Position numbers and translations under genes: made by a program
Assembly: GCA_030613765.1 (NCBI GenBank)
Contig: JAUWLI010000072.1
Span: 1-10,651, forward strand
Length of the DNA stretch: 10,651 nt
Reading direction: 5' to 3'
DNA from: Phycisphaerae bacterium
Lineage (GTDB): Bacteria > Planctomycetota > Phycisphaerae > Sedimentisphaerales > SG8-4
The notes under the pieces: model-generated
The model's database searches: none
What the model saw: the letters and a program-made list of their open reading frames with translations, nothing else
What the model was told of the DNA's origin: nothing
Shown: positions 1 to 7,011 of the stretch, one piece after another
Layout: each line of letters starts with the position of its first letter
Position numbering within the stretch: the stretch's first letter is position 1

Positions 1-477
1 ATCAAAATCCCGCCGGGCGTTCACGAAGGACAGGGTGTAAGAGTCACCAGCGAAGGCGAACCCGGCCGAGGCGGTGGGCCAAGAGGTGACTTGTACTGCT
101 ACGTCAGAATAAAACCACATGAATTCCTGCAACGCGACGGAAATAACCTGATTGCTATTGTCCCCATAAGTTTTACTCAGGCTGCCCTTGGCACTACTAT
201 TGATGTGCCGAGCCTTGATGGTCCGAGGGGGCTTAAGATTCCGTCGGGATCCCAATACGGCAGTGTCTTTAGAATAAAAGGCCAGGGCCTACCGGATATT
301 CGAACCGGCAGAACCGGCGACGAACTCGTGCAAATCATGATAGAAACACCTACTAAGCTAAACGCAAAACAGAAGGAACTATTAAGAGAGTTCGCAAAAA
401 CCGAAAACAAAACTGTTTCCCCGCAGTCAAAACGTTTTTTCGAGAAACTTAAAAAATACTTTGGTAACAATCGATGA
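1..477 (+). CDS. dnaJ: Chaperone protein DnaJ, C-terminal part (5' truncated by window edge)
   Basis: DnaJ is the J-domain co-chaperone that delivers unfolded clients to DnaK and stimulates its ATPase in the cytoplasm. The reading frame is open from base 1, so the gene begins outside the window; the J domain, Gly/Phe linker and zinc-finger region are missing here. The visible 158 residues are the C-terminal substrate-binding beta domains and the dimerisation tail. Recognisable family stretches are IKIPPGVHEGQGVRV at the left edge, GDLYCYVRIKPHEF, the very typical VPISFTQAALGTTIDVP, LKIPSGSQYGSVFRIKGQGLP, and a Lys-rich end. The TGA stop at 475-477 overlaps the grpE ATG (ATGA), so the two are cotranslated. 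The first in-frame start-like codon (TTG at 91) lies in the middle of a conserved beta strand and is not a real start. Confidence 0.95.
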   Translation: MKIPPGVHEGQGVRVTSEGEPGRGGGPRGDLYCYVRIKPHEFLQRDGNNLIAIVPISFTQAALGTTIDVPSLDGPRGLKIPSGSQYGSVFRIKGQGLPDIRTGRTGDELVQIMIETPTKLNAKQKELLREFAKTENKTVSPQSKRFFEKLKKYFGNNR

Positions 478-1073
478 AAAAGAAAAAATCAGAAACGCCA
501 AGGGAACAAAAACAACCTGAAGCAGCCAAAGGTGATCTGGAAGAACTCCGCTGCAGAATAGACAATTTGCAAAAGGAAAAGGATGAGCTTTTTGCACAAT
601 TGCAGCGAGTCAGCGCCGACTACGACAACTTGCAGAAACGAACAGCCAGGCAAATTGTCGACACGATTGGCTATGAAAAAGAGAAAATCATAAAAACAAT
701 TTTGCCAGCTCTGGATAATTTCGAACATACACTCCAAAATGCACACTCGGCCGGCAATGTTGATGCCCTTCTCAAAGGTATTCAGATCATTTATGACCAA
801 ATGTTCGACATCCTAAAGTTACACAACGTAGAGCAGATTAAGGCGCTTGGTGAAGTATTTGATCCCGCCCTGCACGAAGCAATGATGCGGAAAGCTGAGC
901 CCGAAAAGAAAGAAAATATCGTACTCGAAGAGTTTCAAAAAGGATATAAACTCAACGGCCGGGTCATTCGACCGAGCAAAGTAATCGTCAACAAACTAAC
1001 TTCAGAGAAATCCGACAAAGAAAAATCTACAGAGCAAACAGTCGGTGAGGGTAAAATAACCGAGACGGAGTAG
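474..1073 (+). CDS. grpE: GrpE nucleotide exchange factor
   Basis: GrpE is the cytoplasmic nucleotide-exchange factor that releases ADP from DnaK and closes the DnaK-DnaJ-GrpE cycle. The product has 199 residues, a normal length. Residues 1-20 are Lys/Glu-rich and probably disordered. Residues about 20-65 form the long coiled-coil dimer stalk (EELRCRIDNLQKEKDELFAQ, then RVSADYDNLQKRTARQ). The ILPALDNFEHTL helix follows, and the C-terminal beta head carries the family hallmarks GEVFDPALHEAMM and FQKGYKLNGRVIRPSKVIV. The last 25 residues are a polar tail beyond the head. The start overlaps the dnaJ stop by ATGA and has no strong Shine-Dalgarno, so translational coupling to dnaJ is likely. The next gene starts 5 bases after the stop. 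Confidence 0.97.
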   Translation: MKKKKSETPREQKQPEAAKGDLEELRCRIDNLQKEKDELFAQLQRVSADYDNLQKRTARQIVDTIGYEKEKIIKTILPALDNFEHTLQNAHSAGNVDALLKGIQIIYDQMFDILKLHNVEQIKALGEVFDPALHEAMMRKAEPEKKENIVLEEFQKGYKLNGRVIRPSKVIVNKLTSEKSDKEKSTEQTVGEGKITETE

Positions 1074-1078
1074 CTGCT

Positions 1079-1411
1079 ATGCCGACTTATGAGTATATAT
1101 GTGAAAATTGTAAATGCGAGTTTGAGCGGTTCCAGTCAATAACGGCCAGGCCTCTGCGAAAATGTCCGGAATGTGGAAAGTCAACCCTGAAACGACTCGT
1201 AGGAACCGGCTCAGGAATAATCTTCAAAGGCTCCGGATTTTACCAAACCGATTATAGAAGCGAGAGCTATAAGGAAGGCGAAAAAAGGGAGAAAAAAGCT
1301 GCCGGAGCCGACAAGTCCACCACGAAAAAGAAAACCGCTGATAAAAGCAAAGATTCAAAGTCCACAGATAAACCCAAGCCAAGCACAAAAGGCAAAAAGA
1401 AATCGGCTTAG
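1079..1411 (+). CDS. FmdB-family zinc-ribbon protein with Lys/Ser-rich tail
   Basis: This is a small putative zinc-ribbon protein of the FmdB family, often annotated as a putative regulatory protein; no molecular function is firmly established for the family. The first ~50 residues are diagnostic: MPTYEYICENC, with a CxxC at residues 8 and 11 and a second CPEC at 29 and 32, enough for one zinc ribbon, followed by the typical GSGIIFKGSGFYQTDYRS segment. Residues ~60-110 are a low-complexity Lys/Ser/Thr/Asp tail, probably disordered and perhaps nucleic-acid binding (inference). GGAG lies 8 bases before the ATG, overlapping the grpE stop region, so it is the third gene of the dnaJ-grpE operon. 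It is the last + strand gene before the convergent - strand cluster. Confidence 0.9.
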   Translation: MPTYEYICENCKCEFERFQSITARPLRKCPECGKSTLKRLVGTGSGIIFKGSGFYQTDYRSESYKEGEKREKKAAGADKSTTKKKTADKSKDSKSTDKPKPSTKGKKKSA

Positions 1412-1496
1412 CCACTTTACTTTATCAGTTCCGCGATTTGTTTGAATTGTGTATGTTAAGCGGTCTCAACTACACCGAATGATGCCCTCTCCATAC

Positions 1497-1515
1497 AGCG
1501 AATCTATTATTCGCT
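1497..1515. repeat. 7-bp perfect inverted repeat at the convergent gene junction
   Basis: AGCGAAT at 1497-1503 and ATTCGCT at 1509-1515 can form a 7-bp hairpin with a 5-base loop (CTATT). It spans the stop codon of the - strand anti-sigma gene and lies 86 bases beyond the stop of the + strand zinc-ribbon gene. It could end transcription from either side, but no T-tract follows on either strand, so a terminator role is only a possibility. The rest of 1412-1496 shows nothing recognisable. Confidence 0.3.
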
Positions 1516-2325
1516 TCCTGCAACCACAATGCTCATATGCACTTTTTTCGCATCCTTCACTCGCCTCGCAGGCTCTTCTATCTCTTCTTCATCCTTGGTA
1601 ATAATCGGTTTTACCGGGGTTATCAAATCATCAACAATCTTGATGATACCGGCTGTGCTAACACCATCGAACTTTTGCTCGCCGGGCAACTTGGTGTCAA
1701 CAAATAACGTCGTCGAATTGCAACTCTCCCAAACATCAGTCAAGTCAGCCAGAAGTAAATTTAAGTCCTCCTGGCTGCAAGTAAGAGAATATACGCGTTT
1801 GCCGCCCTGGCTTTCTACGCTGATGGAATTAGAAAGGCCCTTATCCTCAATCGCCCTGTCGATAAATGTATTAACCGTGCTAAATGCATCCGTTTTCAAT
1901 TCAAGCCTGCCATCAAATGCTACCGCAACAGGTACTGGAGGAGACTCAGGGGCAACAATCGTGTAAACCACACCCCCCAAAATAGCTACCAGCCCAACCA
2001 TAGCCGCAGCAGCTAAAAACTTGCGAAACATCAGATGCCTGACACCTACACGCCCGCCGGAAGGTTCCTCGCTCCAGGATCGCTCGCCTGATAGTACCTC
2101 TGTTTCCAAAGAAGCCTTTACCTCATCCAGAATCAGGGCCGGTGCCTCTTCACGAGGCAAAGAGCTAACCAACATCTTACTCGTCTGAAGCTCTCGCAGC
2201 CGCTGTGCAACTTGTGTATCATGTGATATCAGCCGTTGAACCTCGGTCTTCTCCCTTTCCGTTAGCTCTCCATCAATATAGCTATTCAGCAACTCTTCTA
2301 TTTCTGGATTCTCTATTTGGCTCAT
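1507..2325 (-). CDS. Membrane-anchored anti-sigma factor (cognate of the upstream ECF sigma)
   Basis: This is a probable anti-sigma factor that sequesters the ECF sigma factor encoded immediately upstream. Residues ~5-60 resemble the helical anti-sigma domain of the zf-HC2/RsiW type (ELLNSYIDGELTEREK, then a helix ending RLRELQTSK), but the zinc-binding His and Cys residues are not present, so it would be a zinc-less version. A basic patch (RHLMFRK) and one transmembrane helix at ~103-124 follow. Residues 125-272 would lie outside the membrane and have no domain I recognise; the last ~30 are charged. The start overlaps the sigma stop (ATGA), and GGAGG inside the 3' end of the sigma gene lies 10 bases before the ATG, which strongly supports a coupled sigma/anti-sigma operon. 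The function is inferred from order, fold-like pattern and topology, not from a unique motif. Confidence 0.82.
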   Translation of the reverse strand: MSQIENPEIEELLNSYIDGELTEREKTEVQRLISHDTQVAQRLRELQTSKMLVSSLPREEAPALILDEVKASLETEVLSGERSWSEEPSGGRVGVRHLMFRKFLAAAAMVGLVAILGGVVYTIVAPESPPVPVAVAFDGRLELKTDAFSTVNTFIDRAIEDKGLSNSISVESQGGKRVYSLTCSQEDLNLLLADLTDVWESCNSTTLFVDTKLPGEQKFDGVSTAGIIKIVDDLITPVKPIITKDEEEIEEPARRVKDAKKVHMSIVVAGSE

Positions 2326-2939
2326 TGTAATATGGCCTCCATAATCTTTCTTAGATTGCTTCTGGCCCTGCTCAGTCTGCTCTTAACCGTACCCAGTTCT
2401 ATATCCAGAACCTCTGCAATTCGGGCATAATTCATACCTTCAATATCACGTAACACAACAACCGCCCTATGCGCATCATCTAATTTCATCAGCGCGTCGA
2501 TAACCATGCCGCAGAGTTCTTTGTTCTGAGCCGCCGCCGCCGGATCAGGGCAGCTTTCATCAGTCAAAAACTCCTTCAACTCTCGCCTTGCCTGCTGGTT
2601 GTGCTCATCGTCTTCGGCATCAAGGCTTTTGTGCTTAAATCTGACGTTTCGCTGGCAATAATTCAGAGTCAAATTAACAGCTATCCTAAACGCCCAGGTG
2701 TAAAAGCTGCTTCTGCCCTCGAATTCATCGATCTTTTCTATTATTTTGACAAACGTATCCTGCGTAAGTTCCGTAGCATCATCGGTATTTACACATATTC
2801 TCAATATAACGTTATATATGCGATTCTGATACTTAAGGATGAGCCTTTCCATCGCCGCTGAATCGCCCTGCCTGCACTGCTCAACCAATAAAGCATCGTC
2901 AATTTCGATATTTGCCACTTCTGTCACGCCTTTTTCCAT
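2322..2939 (-). CDS. ECF RNA polymerase sigma factor (RpoE/SigW-like)
   Basis: This is an alternative sigma factor of the extracytoplasmic-function group, about 200 residues, with only regions 2 and 4. Region 2 (residues ~18-90) has the core-binding and -10-recognising pattern LVEQCRQGDSAAMERLILKY, DDATELTQDTFVKI and SSFYTWAFRIAVNLTLNYCQR. A polar linker (~90-140) follows. Region 4 (~145-200) has LDDAHRAVVVLRDIEGMNYARI and the helix-turn-helix ending LGTVKSRLSRARSNLRK that reads the -35 box. The start is uncertain. A TTG at 2942 and the ATG at 2939 lack a ribosome site and sit at the expected transcription start of the promoter at 2943-2970. A GTG at 2918 (seven codons further in) has AAAAGG 10 bases before it and may be the true start if the ATG is not used leaderless. 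The anti-sigma gene overlaps the stop. Confidence 0.93.
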   Translation of the reverse strand: MEKGVTEVANIEIDDALLVEQCRQGDSAAMERLILKYQNRIYNVILRICVNTDDATELTQDTFVKIIEKIDEFEGRSSFYTWAFRIAVNLTLNYCQRNVRFKHKSLDAEDDEHNQQARRELKEFLTDESCPDPAAAAQNKELCGMVIDALMKLDDAHRAVVVLRDIEGMNYARIAEVLDIELGTVKSRLSRARSNLRKIMEAILQ

Positions 2940-2942
2940 CAA

Positions 2943-2970
2943 TTAGACACACATTGCCCGAAAACGTTCC
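2943..2970 (-). promoter_or_regulatory. ECF-type promoter in front of the sigma gene (probable autoregulation)
   Basis: On the - strand, GGAAC (2970-2966) is followed after exactly 17 bases by GTCTAA (2948-2943). This matches the -35 (GGAAC) and -10 (GTCTAA) elements of classical sigma-E-type promoters at the usual spacing. It lies directly before the ECF sigma gene, the expected place for an autoregulatory promoter. Transcription would begin only about 0-4 bases from the ATG at 2939, so the message would be leaderless or start at a downstream GTG. The match is seen in the sequence; use by this sigma is inference. Confidence 0.65.
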
Positions 2971-2982
2971 GATAAATAAATG

Positions 2983-3043
2983 AGGTCAAACTGCAGGATA
3001 TAATCGCAGATTTGACCTTTCTGGTCAACCTAATTTAACCAGA
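2983..3043. repeat. Cluster of overlapping inverted repeats built on GGTCAA (terminator and/or operator)
   Basis: Three inverted repeats overlap. (1) AGGTCAAACTGC at 2983/4-2994 pairs with GCAGaTTTGACCT at 3006-3018, a 12-bp stem with one bulged base and an 11-base loop. (2) TTGACC at 3012-3017 and GGTCAA at 3023-3028 form a 6-bp stem with a 5-base loop and share their left arm with stem 1. (3) TCTGGT at 3020-3025 and ACCAGA at 3038-3043 form a looser 6-bp stem. On the - strand, stem 1 is followed by CATTTATTTATC, a weak T-rich tract. The cluster could therefore terminate the ribBA-lipoprotein transcript, which ends at 3092, just before the sigma promoter. The shared arms mean the stems exclude each other. 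Confidence 0.5.
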
Positions 3044-3091
3044 CAGGTAAATATGGAATGCACTTAATTTCTGTATACAACCGCAAAAAAA

Positions 3092-3628
3092 TCATTTTGT
3101 CTGTGTAAGGACAAACTCAGCCGAAAGACGTTTACCGTTGGGACATATGCACGTGGCTTCCAATATGTAGTTTTGGCTCGCCTCTGACTCGAAAGGCAGA
3201 CTGAATTCGTAGGCTCTTAAAAAGTCCCGCCAGTAACGGTTGTTTTCAATTATATCGTTCAAATCAATATCCGGCCAGATAACAATTCTCCTTCCCTTCG
3301 GTTCAGCCGAGCGAGGAACTTTCTCGTACAATTCAAAACGAAATATCCCAGGCGCCTTTATCTGATAACCAAAGGAGTCCAACAAACTCACATAGATCTT
3401 TATCTTTGACTCTTCGCCCGCATCGTTGACGCCGGTGAATTCAGTTAATGGCACAATATCAATTTTCATCGGAGCATAAGGAGCATAGAAGGAAATTTCA
3501 TTGCAATCGTTAACAGACTTAAGCGGCTTTCCATTCTTCTTAATGCCAACCTGCGCCGGCTCACAACCTGCCTCAACAAACAGCAATATACAGAAAAATA
3601 TTTGTAATGTTACACCTGCCGTTTTCAT
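3092..3628 (-). CDS. Putative lipoprotein of unknown function
   Basis: I do not recognise this 178-residue protein. The N-terminus is a signal peptide (MKTAGVTLQIFFCILLFVEA) ending in AGC, so Cys21 is probably lipidated, although the -3 residue is Glu rather than the usual Leu/Val. The mature part reads as a beta-rich domain: MKIDIVPLTEF, then KIKIYVSLLDSFGYQIKAPG and FRFELYEKVPRS, with a final YILEATCICPNGKRLSAEF. A C2-like or Ig-like extracellular sandwich is conceivable but not demonstrated. The gene starts 3 bases after the ribBA stop, and its ribosome site (GAGGA) lies inside the last ribBA codons, so it is cotranscribed and translationally coupled with ribBA. No link to flavin metabolism is evident from the sequence. 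Confidence 0.75.
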   Translation of the reverse strand: MKTAGVTLQIFFCILLFVEAGCEPAQVGIKKNGKPLKSVNDCNEISFYAPYAPMKIDIVPLTEFTGVNDAGEESKIKIYVSLLDSFGYQIKAPGIFRFELYEKVPRSAEPKGRRIVIWPDIDLNDIIENNRYWRDFLRAYEFSLPFESEASQNYILEATCICPNGKRLSAEFVLTQTK

Positions 3629-3631
3629 AAA

Positions 3632-4873
3632 CTATAAATCCTCATCGAGCATATGGCCAAGATGGTATTTTTTCGCTCGCAAATAGTCGATATTATGTTT
3701 GCTCGGCTCAGCCATCAATGGTATCTGCTCAACAATCTTTATACCATAAACCTCAAGCCGACTTATTTTCTTCGGATTGTTAGTCAATATACGTATCTCC
3801 CTCAAACCCAGGTCGCGACAGATTTGAGCACCAACTCCATAATCCCGCTTGTCGGCCATAAATCCCAGCTTCAGATTGGCCTCAACTGTGTCAAGACCCT
3901 GCTCCTGAAGTTTATAAGCCCTCAGTTTATTGGTCAGCCCAATACCCCTGCCCTCCTGCCTAAGATAAATCAAGGCCCCTTTGCCGACCTCTTCGATCAT
4001 CTTCATCGCAGTTATCAATTGATAACCACATTCGCACCGCTGAGAATGAAACAAATCCCCTGTCATACATTCAGAATGCACCCTTACCAACACCGGCTCG
4101 TTGTGTTCGATAGGCTTGCCATTCTCATTCAGGTCGCCAATACCGCCTTTGCACAATGCCAGATGCGGCTCAGATGATAGTTTGCTCTCATAGCCAATCA
4201 GCTTGAATTCTCCGTAGTCCGTAGGCAAATTCACGCTCTCAACACGCTTGATCTGAGTCTCGCGCTGCAGGCGATATTCTATGAGCTTGGCGATCGAAAC
4301 AATCTTCACCTCGTGCTTTTCACAGAATTTCAACAGCTCCGGTACCCGTGCCATCGAACCGTCTTCGTTCATAATTTCACAGATGACCCCGGCCGGTTTT
4401 AGATTCGCCAATCGCACCAAATCGACTGATCCCTCAGTTTGCCCCGCTCGAACTAATACCCCGCCTTCTCTTGCTCGTAATGGAAATATATGGCCCGGAC
4501 GGACAAGGTCACTTGCTTTAGTCTCGTCGGCAATCGTCACCTGAATCGTCTTTGCCCTGTCAGCGACACTAATGCCGGTACTTATCCCTTCAGCCGCGTC
4601 AATACTAACCGTAAACGCCGTACCGAATCGGGCCGTATTATCTACCGTCTGCGGGTATAGACCAAGTGAATCACATTTCTCGGCCGTAAGTGGCAGGCAA
4701 ATAAGACCGCGACCATACTTGGCCATAAAGTTAATAATTTCCGGCGTCACTTTTTCAGCCGCGCAAACCAGATCACCTTCGTTCTCGCGGTCTTCAGCAT
4801 CTACAACCACGATTATTTTACCCTGACGAAGCTCTTCCAGGACTTCCGGTATTTCGCTGAATTTCACTGCCAT
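3632..4873 (-). CDS. ribBA: Bifunctional DHBP synthase / GTP cyclohydrolase II (RibBA)
   Basis: This enzyme supplies both precursors of riboflavin: 3,4-dihydroxy-2-butanone 4-phosphate from ribulose 5-phosphate (N-terminal half) and the pyrimidine from GTP (C-terminal half). At 413 residues it is the expected length. Residues 1-~205 carry DHBP synthase signatures: [10 protein letters not shown] at 25-34, [20 protein letters not shown] at 125-144 and [15 protein letters not shown] at 162-176. Residues ~210-400 carry GTP cyclohydrolase II signatures: [20 protein letters not shown] with zinc ligands Cys269, Cys280 and Cys282, then RQEGRGIGL, the [10 protein letters not shown] segment with the catalytic Arg, and LTNNPKK. 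Both active sites look intact. The upstream gap to the beta-helix gene (96 bases) is too short and unlike an FMN riboswitch. The ribosome site is weak (CTAAGAA just before the ATG). Confidence 0.97.
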   Translation of the reverse strand: MAVKFSEIPEVLEELRQGKIIVVVDAEDRENEGDLVCAAEKVTPEIINFMAKYGRGLICLPLTAEKCDSLGLYPQTVDNTARFGTAFTVSIDAAEGISTGISVADRAKTIQVTIADETKASDLVRPGHIFPLRAREGGVLVRAGQTEGSVDLVRLANLKPAGVICEIMNEDGSMARVPELLKFCEKHEVKIVSIAKLIEYRLQRETQIKRVESVNLPTDYGEFKLIGYESKLSSEPHLALCKGGIGDLNENGKPIEHNEPVLVRVHSECMTGDLFHSQRCECGYQLITAMKMIEEVGKGALIYLRQEGRGIGLTNKLRAYKLQEQGLDTVEANLKLGFMADKRDYGVGAQICRDLGLREIRILTNNPKKISRLEVYGIKIVEQIPLMAEPSKHNIDYLRAKKYHLGHMLDEDL

Positions 4874-4969
4874 TTCTTAGTTATCCAAACCTGCTATTTT
4901 AAAACATTTAGGAATTATTCCAGATAATCTTCCAATCGCTGCGAGTGTTATCAATCTTCGGTTTATTCA

Positions 4970-6184
4970 TTATTTCTCCGGCTCTAAGTTATCGTTAACT
5001 AAAGATGAATCATCTAATTTCGCATGATCACTTTCCACGTCGGTTAACACATTGTTGGTGAACACCACACGCTTGCTCGGTTCACCTTCGACGGCCAGCG
5101 CCTTTGGCCGAACACCCGAAAACACATTGCCGGAAATAACCACATCTGAAGTTCCAACAATAATCATACCGCCTGCCTTAAGGTCGCTGGCGCCGCGTTT
5201 CACCTCTCCGCCACCGATGTAGCTGTCGGAAAAGTTATTGCCGGTAACAGTGATGCGCCCACTCTTGGGGCCTATCGCTAAAGCGTGCCCGCCCATGATA
5301 GTGAAGGTGTTGGCACTGATAGTACAGCCGTGCGCATCGCGCAGGTCGATTCCTCCCGATTCGTCATGCGCTATGACATTGGCACTGAGCGTTACGCCGT
5401 AGCAGTCTCGGTCGAGCACGATAGCTGTGCCCCTGCACTCTTCGATCATATTGCCTGAGACAACCGAGCCGTATGTGTTTTCGATGACGATACCGTCGCC
5501 GAGGTGATCGTCGAGGTTGTTGCCGGTCATGGTAAGATTAAAGCCGTCAATGCACCGTACGGCGTCCCGGTTCTCCTCAAACTGGTTCGAGGAGACAATA
5601 ATATCGTGGCAGCCGATTAGATTGAGCCCGGTGTCCTTGTTATAGGTGATTAGCGAATCGCAAATACGCGGATCCTCGTAGCAATGGTCAAGCACAATTC
5701 CGTCACCGCCGTGATAGCTAACGGTGACACCATCAATGAACACTTCGTTGATGCGCCGTGCCTCGATGCCGGAGCCGCTCTTATCATTGCCGGTAATACG
5801 AAAGTTGGCCAGCCGAATCCGCCACAACTCATGCTTTCGGTCATCGGTGCCGCTGGGGTGCTGAAGTATCAATGCGGGCTTGCCTTCGATGTTGACGTTC
5901 TTAATGTGCGTTGCAGTACCCGCCCCTTCGATGAGCAGGTCGGACGTAGAGGCTCTCAAGGGTTCGTTAATCTCAAACGTACCAGGCGGGATACGGACAA
6001 CACCGCCGCCTTCTGGCACCGCCTCTATCGCAGCCTGGAGGGTAGGATAAAAGCCTGCATCGATAACAGCCCGGGCTCCGGGTAAACGTGGACAAGCCGA
6101 AGCGCTGCGATGGACCTGACATCCCGTACCGCAGAAAATGCTCATGGCCGCCGTAACGATTATAATCCAATACGCCCGTTTCAT
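4970..6184 (-). CDS. Secreted right-handed parallel beta-helix lipoprotein
   Basis: This is a 404-residue exported protein with a right-handed parallel beta-helix fold of the pectate-lyase / NosD-like type. The signal peptide (MKRAYWIIIVTAAMSIFCGT) leads to Cys22, probably lipidated. The mature N-terminus has the usual cap (PTLQAAIEAVPEGGGVVRIP, PPGTFEINEPL). About ten coils follow, each with an N-x-F/V/I pattern, such as VSSNQFEENRDAV, MTGNNLDDHLGDG, VSGNMIEECRGTAI, LSANVIAHDESGG and ISANTFTIMGGHA. These ladders usually bind or cleave polysaccharide; no catalytic set could be picked out, so lyase, hydrolase or purely structural roles remain open. I start at the ATG at 6184 because AAAGGGA lies 7 bases upstream; the in-frame ATG at 6205 adds seven residues but has no such site. 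The gene looks more GC-rich than neighbouring pgsA. Confidence 0.88.
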   Translation of the reverse strand: MKRAYWIIIVTAAMSIFCGTGCQVHRSASACPRLPGARAVIDAGFYPTLQAAIEAVPEGGGVVRIPPGTFEINEPLRASTSDLLIEGAGTATHIKNVNIEGKPALILQHPSGTDDRKHELWRIRLANFRITGNDKSGSGIEARRINEVFIDGVTVSYHGGDGIVLDHCYEDPRICDSLITYNKDTGLNLIGCHDIIVSSNQFEENRDAVRCIDGFNLTMTGNNLDDHLGDGIVIENTYGSVVSGNMIEECRGTAIVLDRDCYGVTLSANVIAHDESGGIDLRDAHGCTISANTFTIMGGHALAIGPKSGRITVTGNNFSDSYIGGGEVKRGASDLKAGGMIIVGTSDVVISGNVFSGVRPKALAVEGEPSKRVVFTNNVLTDVESDHAKLDDSSLVNDNLEPEK

Positions 6185-6273
6185 CTTACGTCCCTTTATT
6201 AACATCTATCTTCAACTCTCTGAAATGACCGTCAGTTAAAAATACCAATCAATTCGCAGATACCCGGACGACA

Positions 6274-6295
6274 AAGGAAACCCCCTACTTTCCTT
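6274..6295. repeat. 7-bp inverted repeat over the pgsA stop codon
   Basis: AAGGAAA at 6274-6280 and TTTCCTT at 6289-6295 form a perfect 7-bp stem with an 8-base loop that contains the pgsA TAG stop. There is no T-tract after it on the - strand (TGTCG follows), so a terminator is uncertain. The remaining bases up to the beta-helix start at 6184 show only that gene's ribosome site. Confidence 0.25.
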
Positions 6296-6899
6296 GCCCG
6301 GCATCTTGCTCGTACTCTTCATAATAGCGGACCCCGTTGCGAATGTAAATAATAACTGCCAAAATAGCAGTCCCCGCCGCCGACCACCACAATACCTGAA
6401 GAAACCAAATCCAGCCGGGTAAAAAACTTGAGAACTCCGGGCCAAGTAGAATCCCCGCCACCATCGACAACTGCAGAACTGTCGCAACTTTACCGACAAA
6501 AATAGGAGCGGTGTAAATCTTCGAAGTGAAAAAATAAAGAGTGACGAATCCTAACGTCAAAACTGCATCTTTGCTTATTATCAAGATTACAACAAGTGAC
6601 GGCAGGGGAAAACCTTCAACACTTCCCTGCTTCGAGATAAGCAACAGGCAGGCACTGGTTATAAGCAGCTTATCCGCCATAGGGTCAAGAAAGGCACCGA
6701 GTCTGGTAATCTGCCTGTTTCGACGAGCCATATAGCCGTCGAACGCGTCACTAATTGCCATGAACAAAAAAATAACAATAGCGATATACCGCATCACGTT
6801 GCCGAATTCAGCATCGTTTATCTTCAACATGCAGCTAATGAACGGAACTATCAGCAGAATCCGAAGAATCGTAATCCGATTGGCCCAACTCAGTTTCAT
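6285..6899 (-). CDS. pgsA: CDP-diacylglycerol-glycerol-3-phosphate 3-phosphatidyltransferase (PgsA)
   Basis: This integral inner-membrane enzyme transfers the phosphatidyl group of CDP-diacylglycerol to glycerol 3-phosphate, the committed step to phosphatidylglycerol and cardiolipin. The CDP-alcohol phosphotransferase signature is complete: D54-G55-x2-A58-R59-x8-G68-x3-D72-x3-D76, within DAFDGYMARRNRQ and RLGAFLDPMADK. The four Asp residues bind the catalytic metal. At 204 residues with 5-6 hydrophobic helices, the length is typical. The N-terminus (MKLSWANRITILRILL) is the normal family start, so the ATG is well placed. There is no clear ribosome site, and a promoter-like pair lies so close that the message may be leaderless. 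The related phosphatidylserine or CDP-alcohol transferases are less likely, given the family-typical N-terminus and length. Confidence 0.92.
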   Translation of the reverse strand: MKLSWANRITILRILLIVPFISCMLKINDAEFGNVMRYIAIVIFLFMAISDAFDGYMARRNRQITRLGAFLDPMADKLLITSACLLLISKQGSVEGFPLPSLVVILIISKDAVLTLGFVTLYFFTSKIYTAPIFVGKVATVLQLSMVAGILLGPEFSSFLPGWIWFLQVLWWSAAGTAILAVIIYIRNGVRYYEEYEQDAGQGK

Positions 6900-6905
6900 A
6901 GCTGA

Positions 6906-6934
6906 TTTATAACCACAAAAGTCTTATTAAGCAA
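6906..6934 (-). promoter_or_regulatory. Possible sigma-70 promoter for pgsA
   Basis: On the - strand, TTGCTT (6934-6929) and TATAAA (6911-6906) are separated by 17 bases. The -10 is a good match and the -35 only moderate. Initiation would fall at or within a base or two of the pgsA ATG at 6899, giving a leaderless transcript, consistent with the missing ribosome site. The region is AT-rich, so a chance match is possible. Confidence 0.35.
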
Positions 6935-7011
6935 GAAATAGATTGATTGGTACTTTGGAAATATAATGGCGATTGTGGATTATAAAAGATAAATTAGTTG
7001 CTTTTCAATTA

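Noticed and set aside
1412..1496. Strong rho-independent terminator for the dnaJ-grpE operon
   Set aside because: No GC-rich stem followed by a T-run is present; only a 7-bp repeat at 1497-1515 without a T-tract was found.
3653..4177. + strand open frame of 174 codons opposite ribBA
   Set aside because: It lies fully antisense to an intact, motif-complete RibBA and has no recognisable protein features.
4874..4969. Possible FMN riboswitch upstream of ribBA
   Set aside because: The gap is only 96 bases, AT-rich, and lacks the conserved multi-stem RFN pattern.
5684..6085. + strand open frame of 133 codons opposite the beta-helix gene
   Set aside because: It is antisense to a well-supported beta-helix coding region, with no ribosome site or domain signal.
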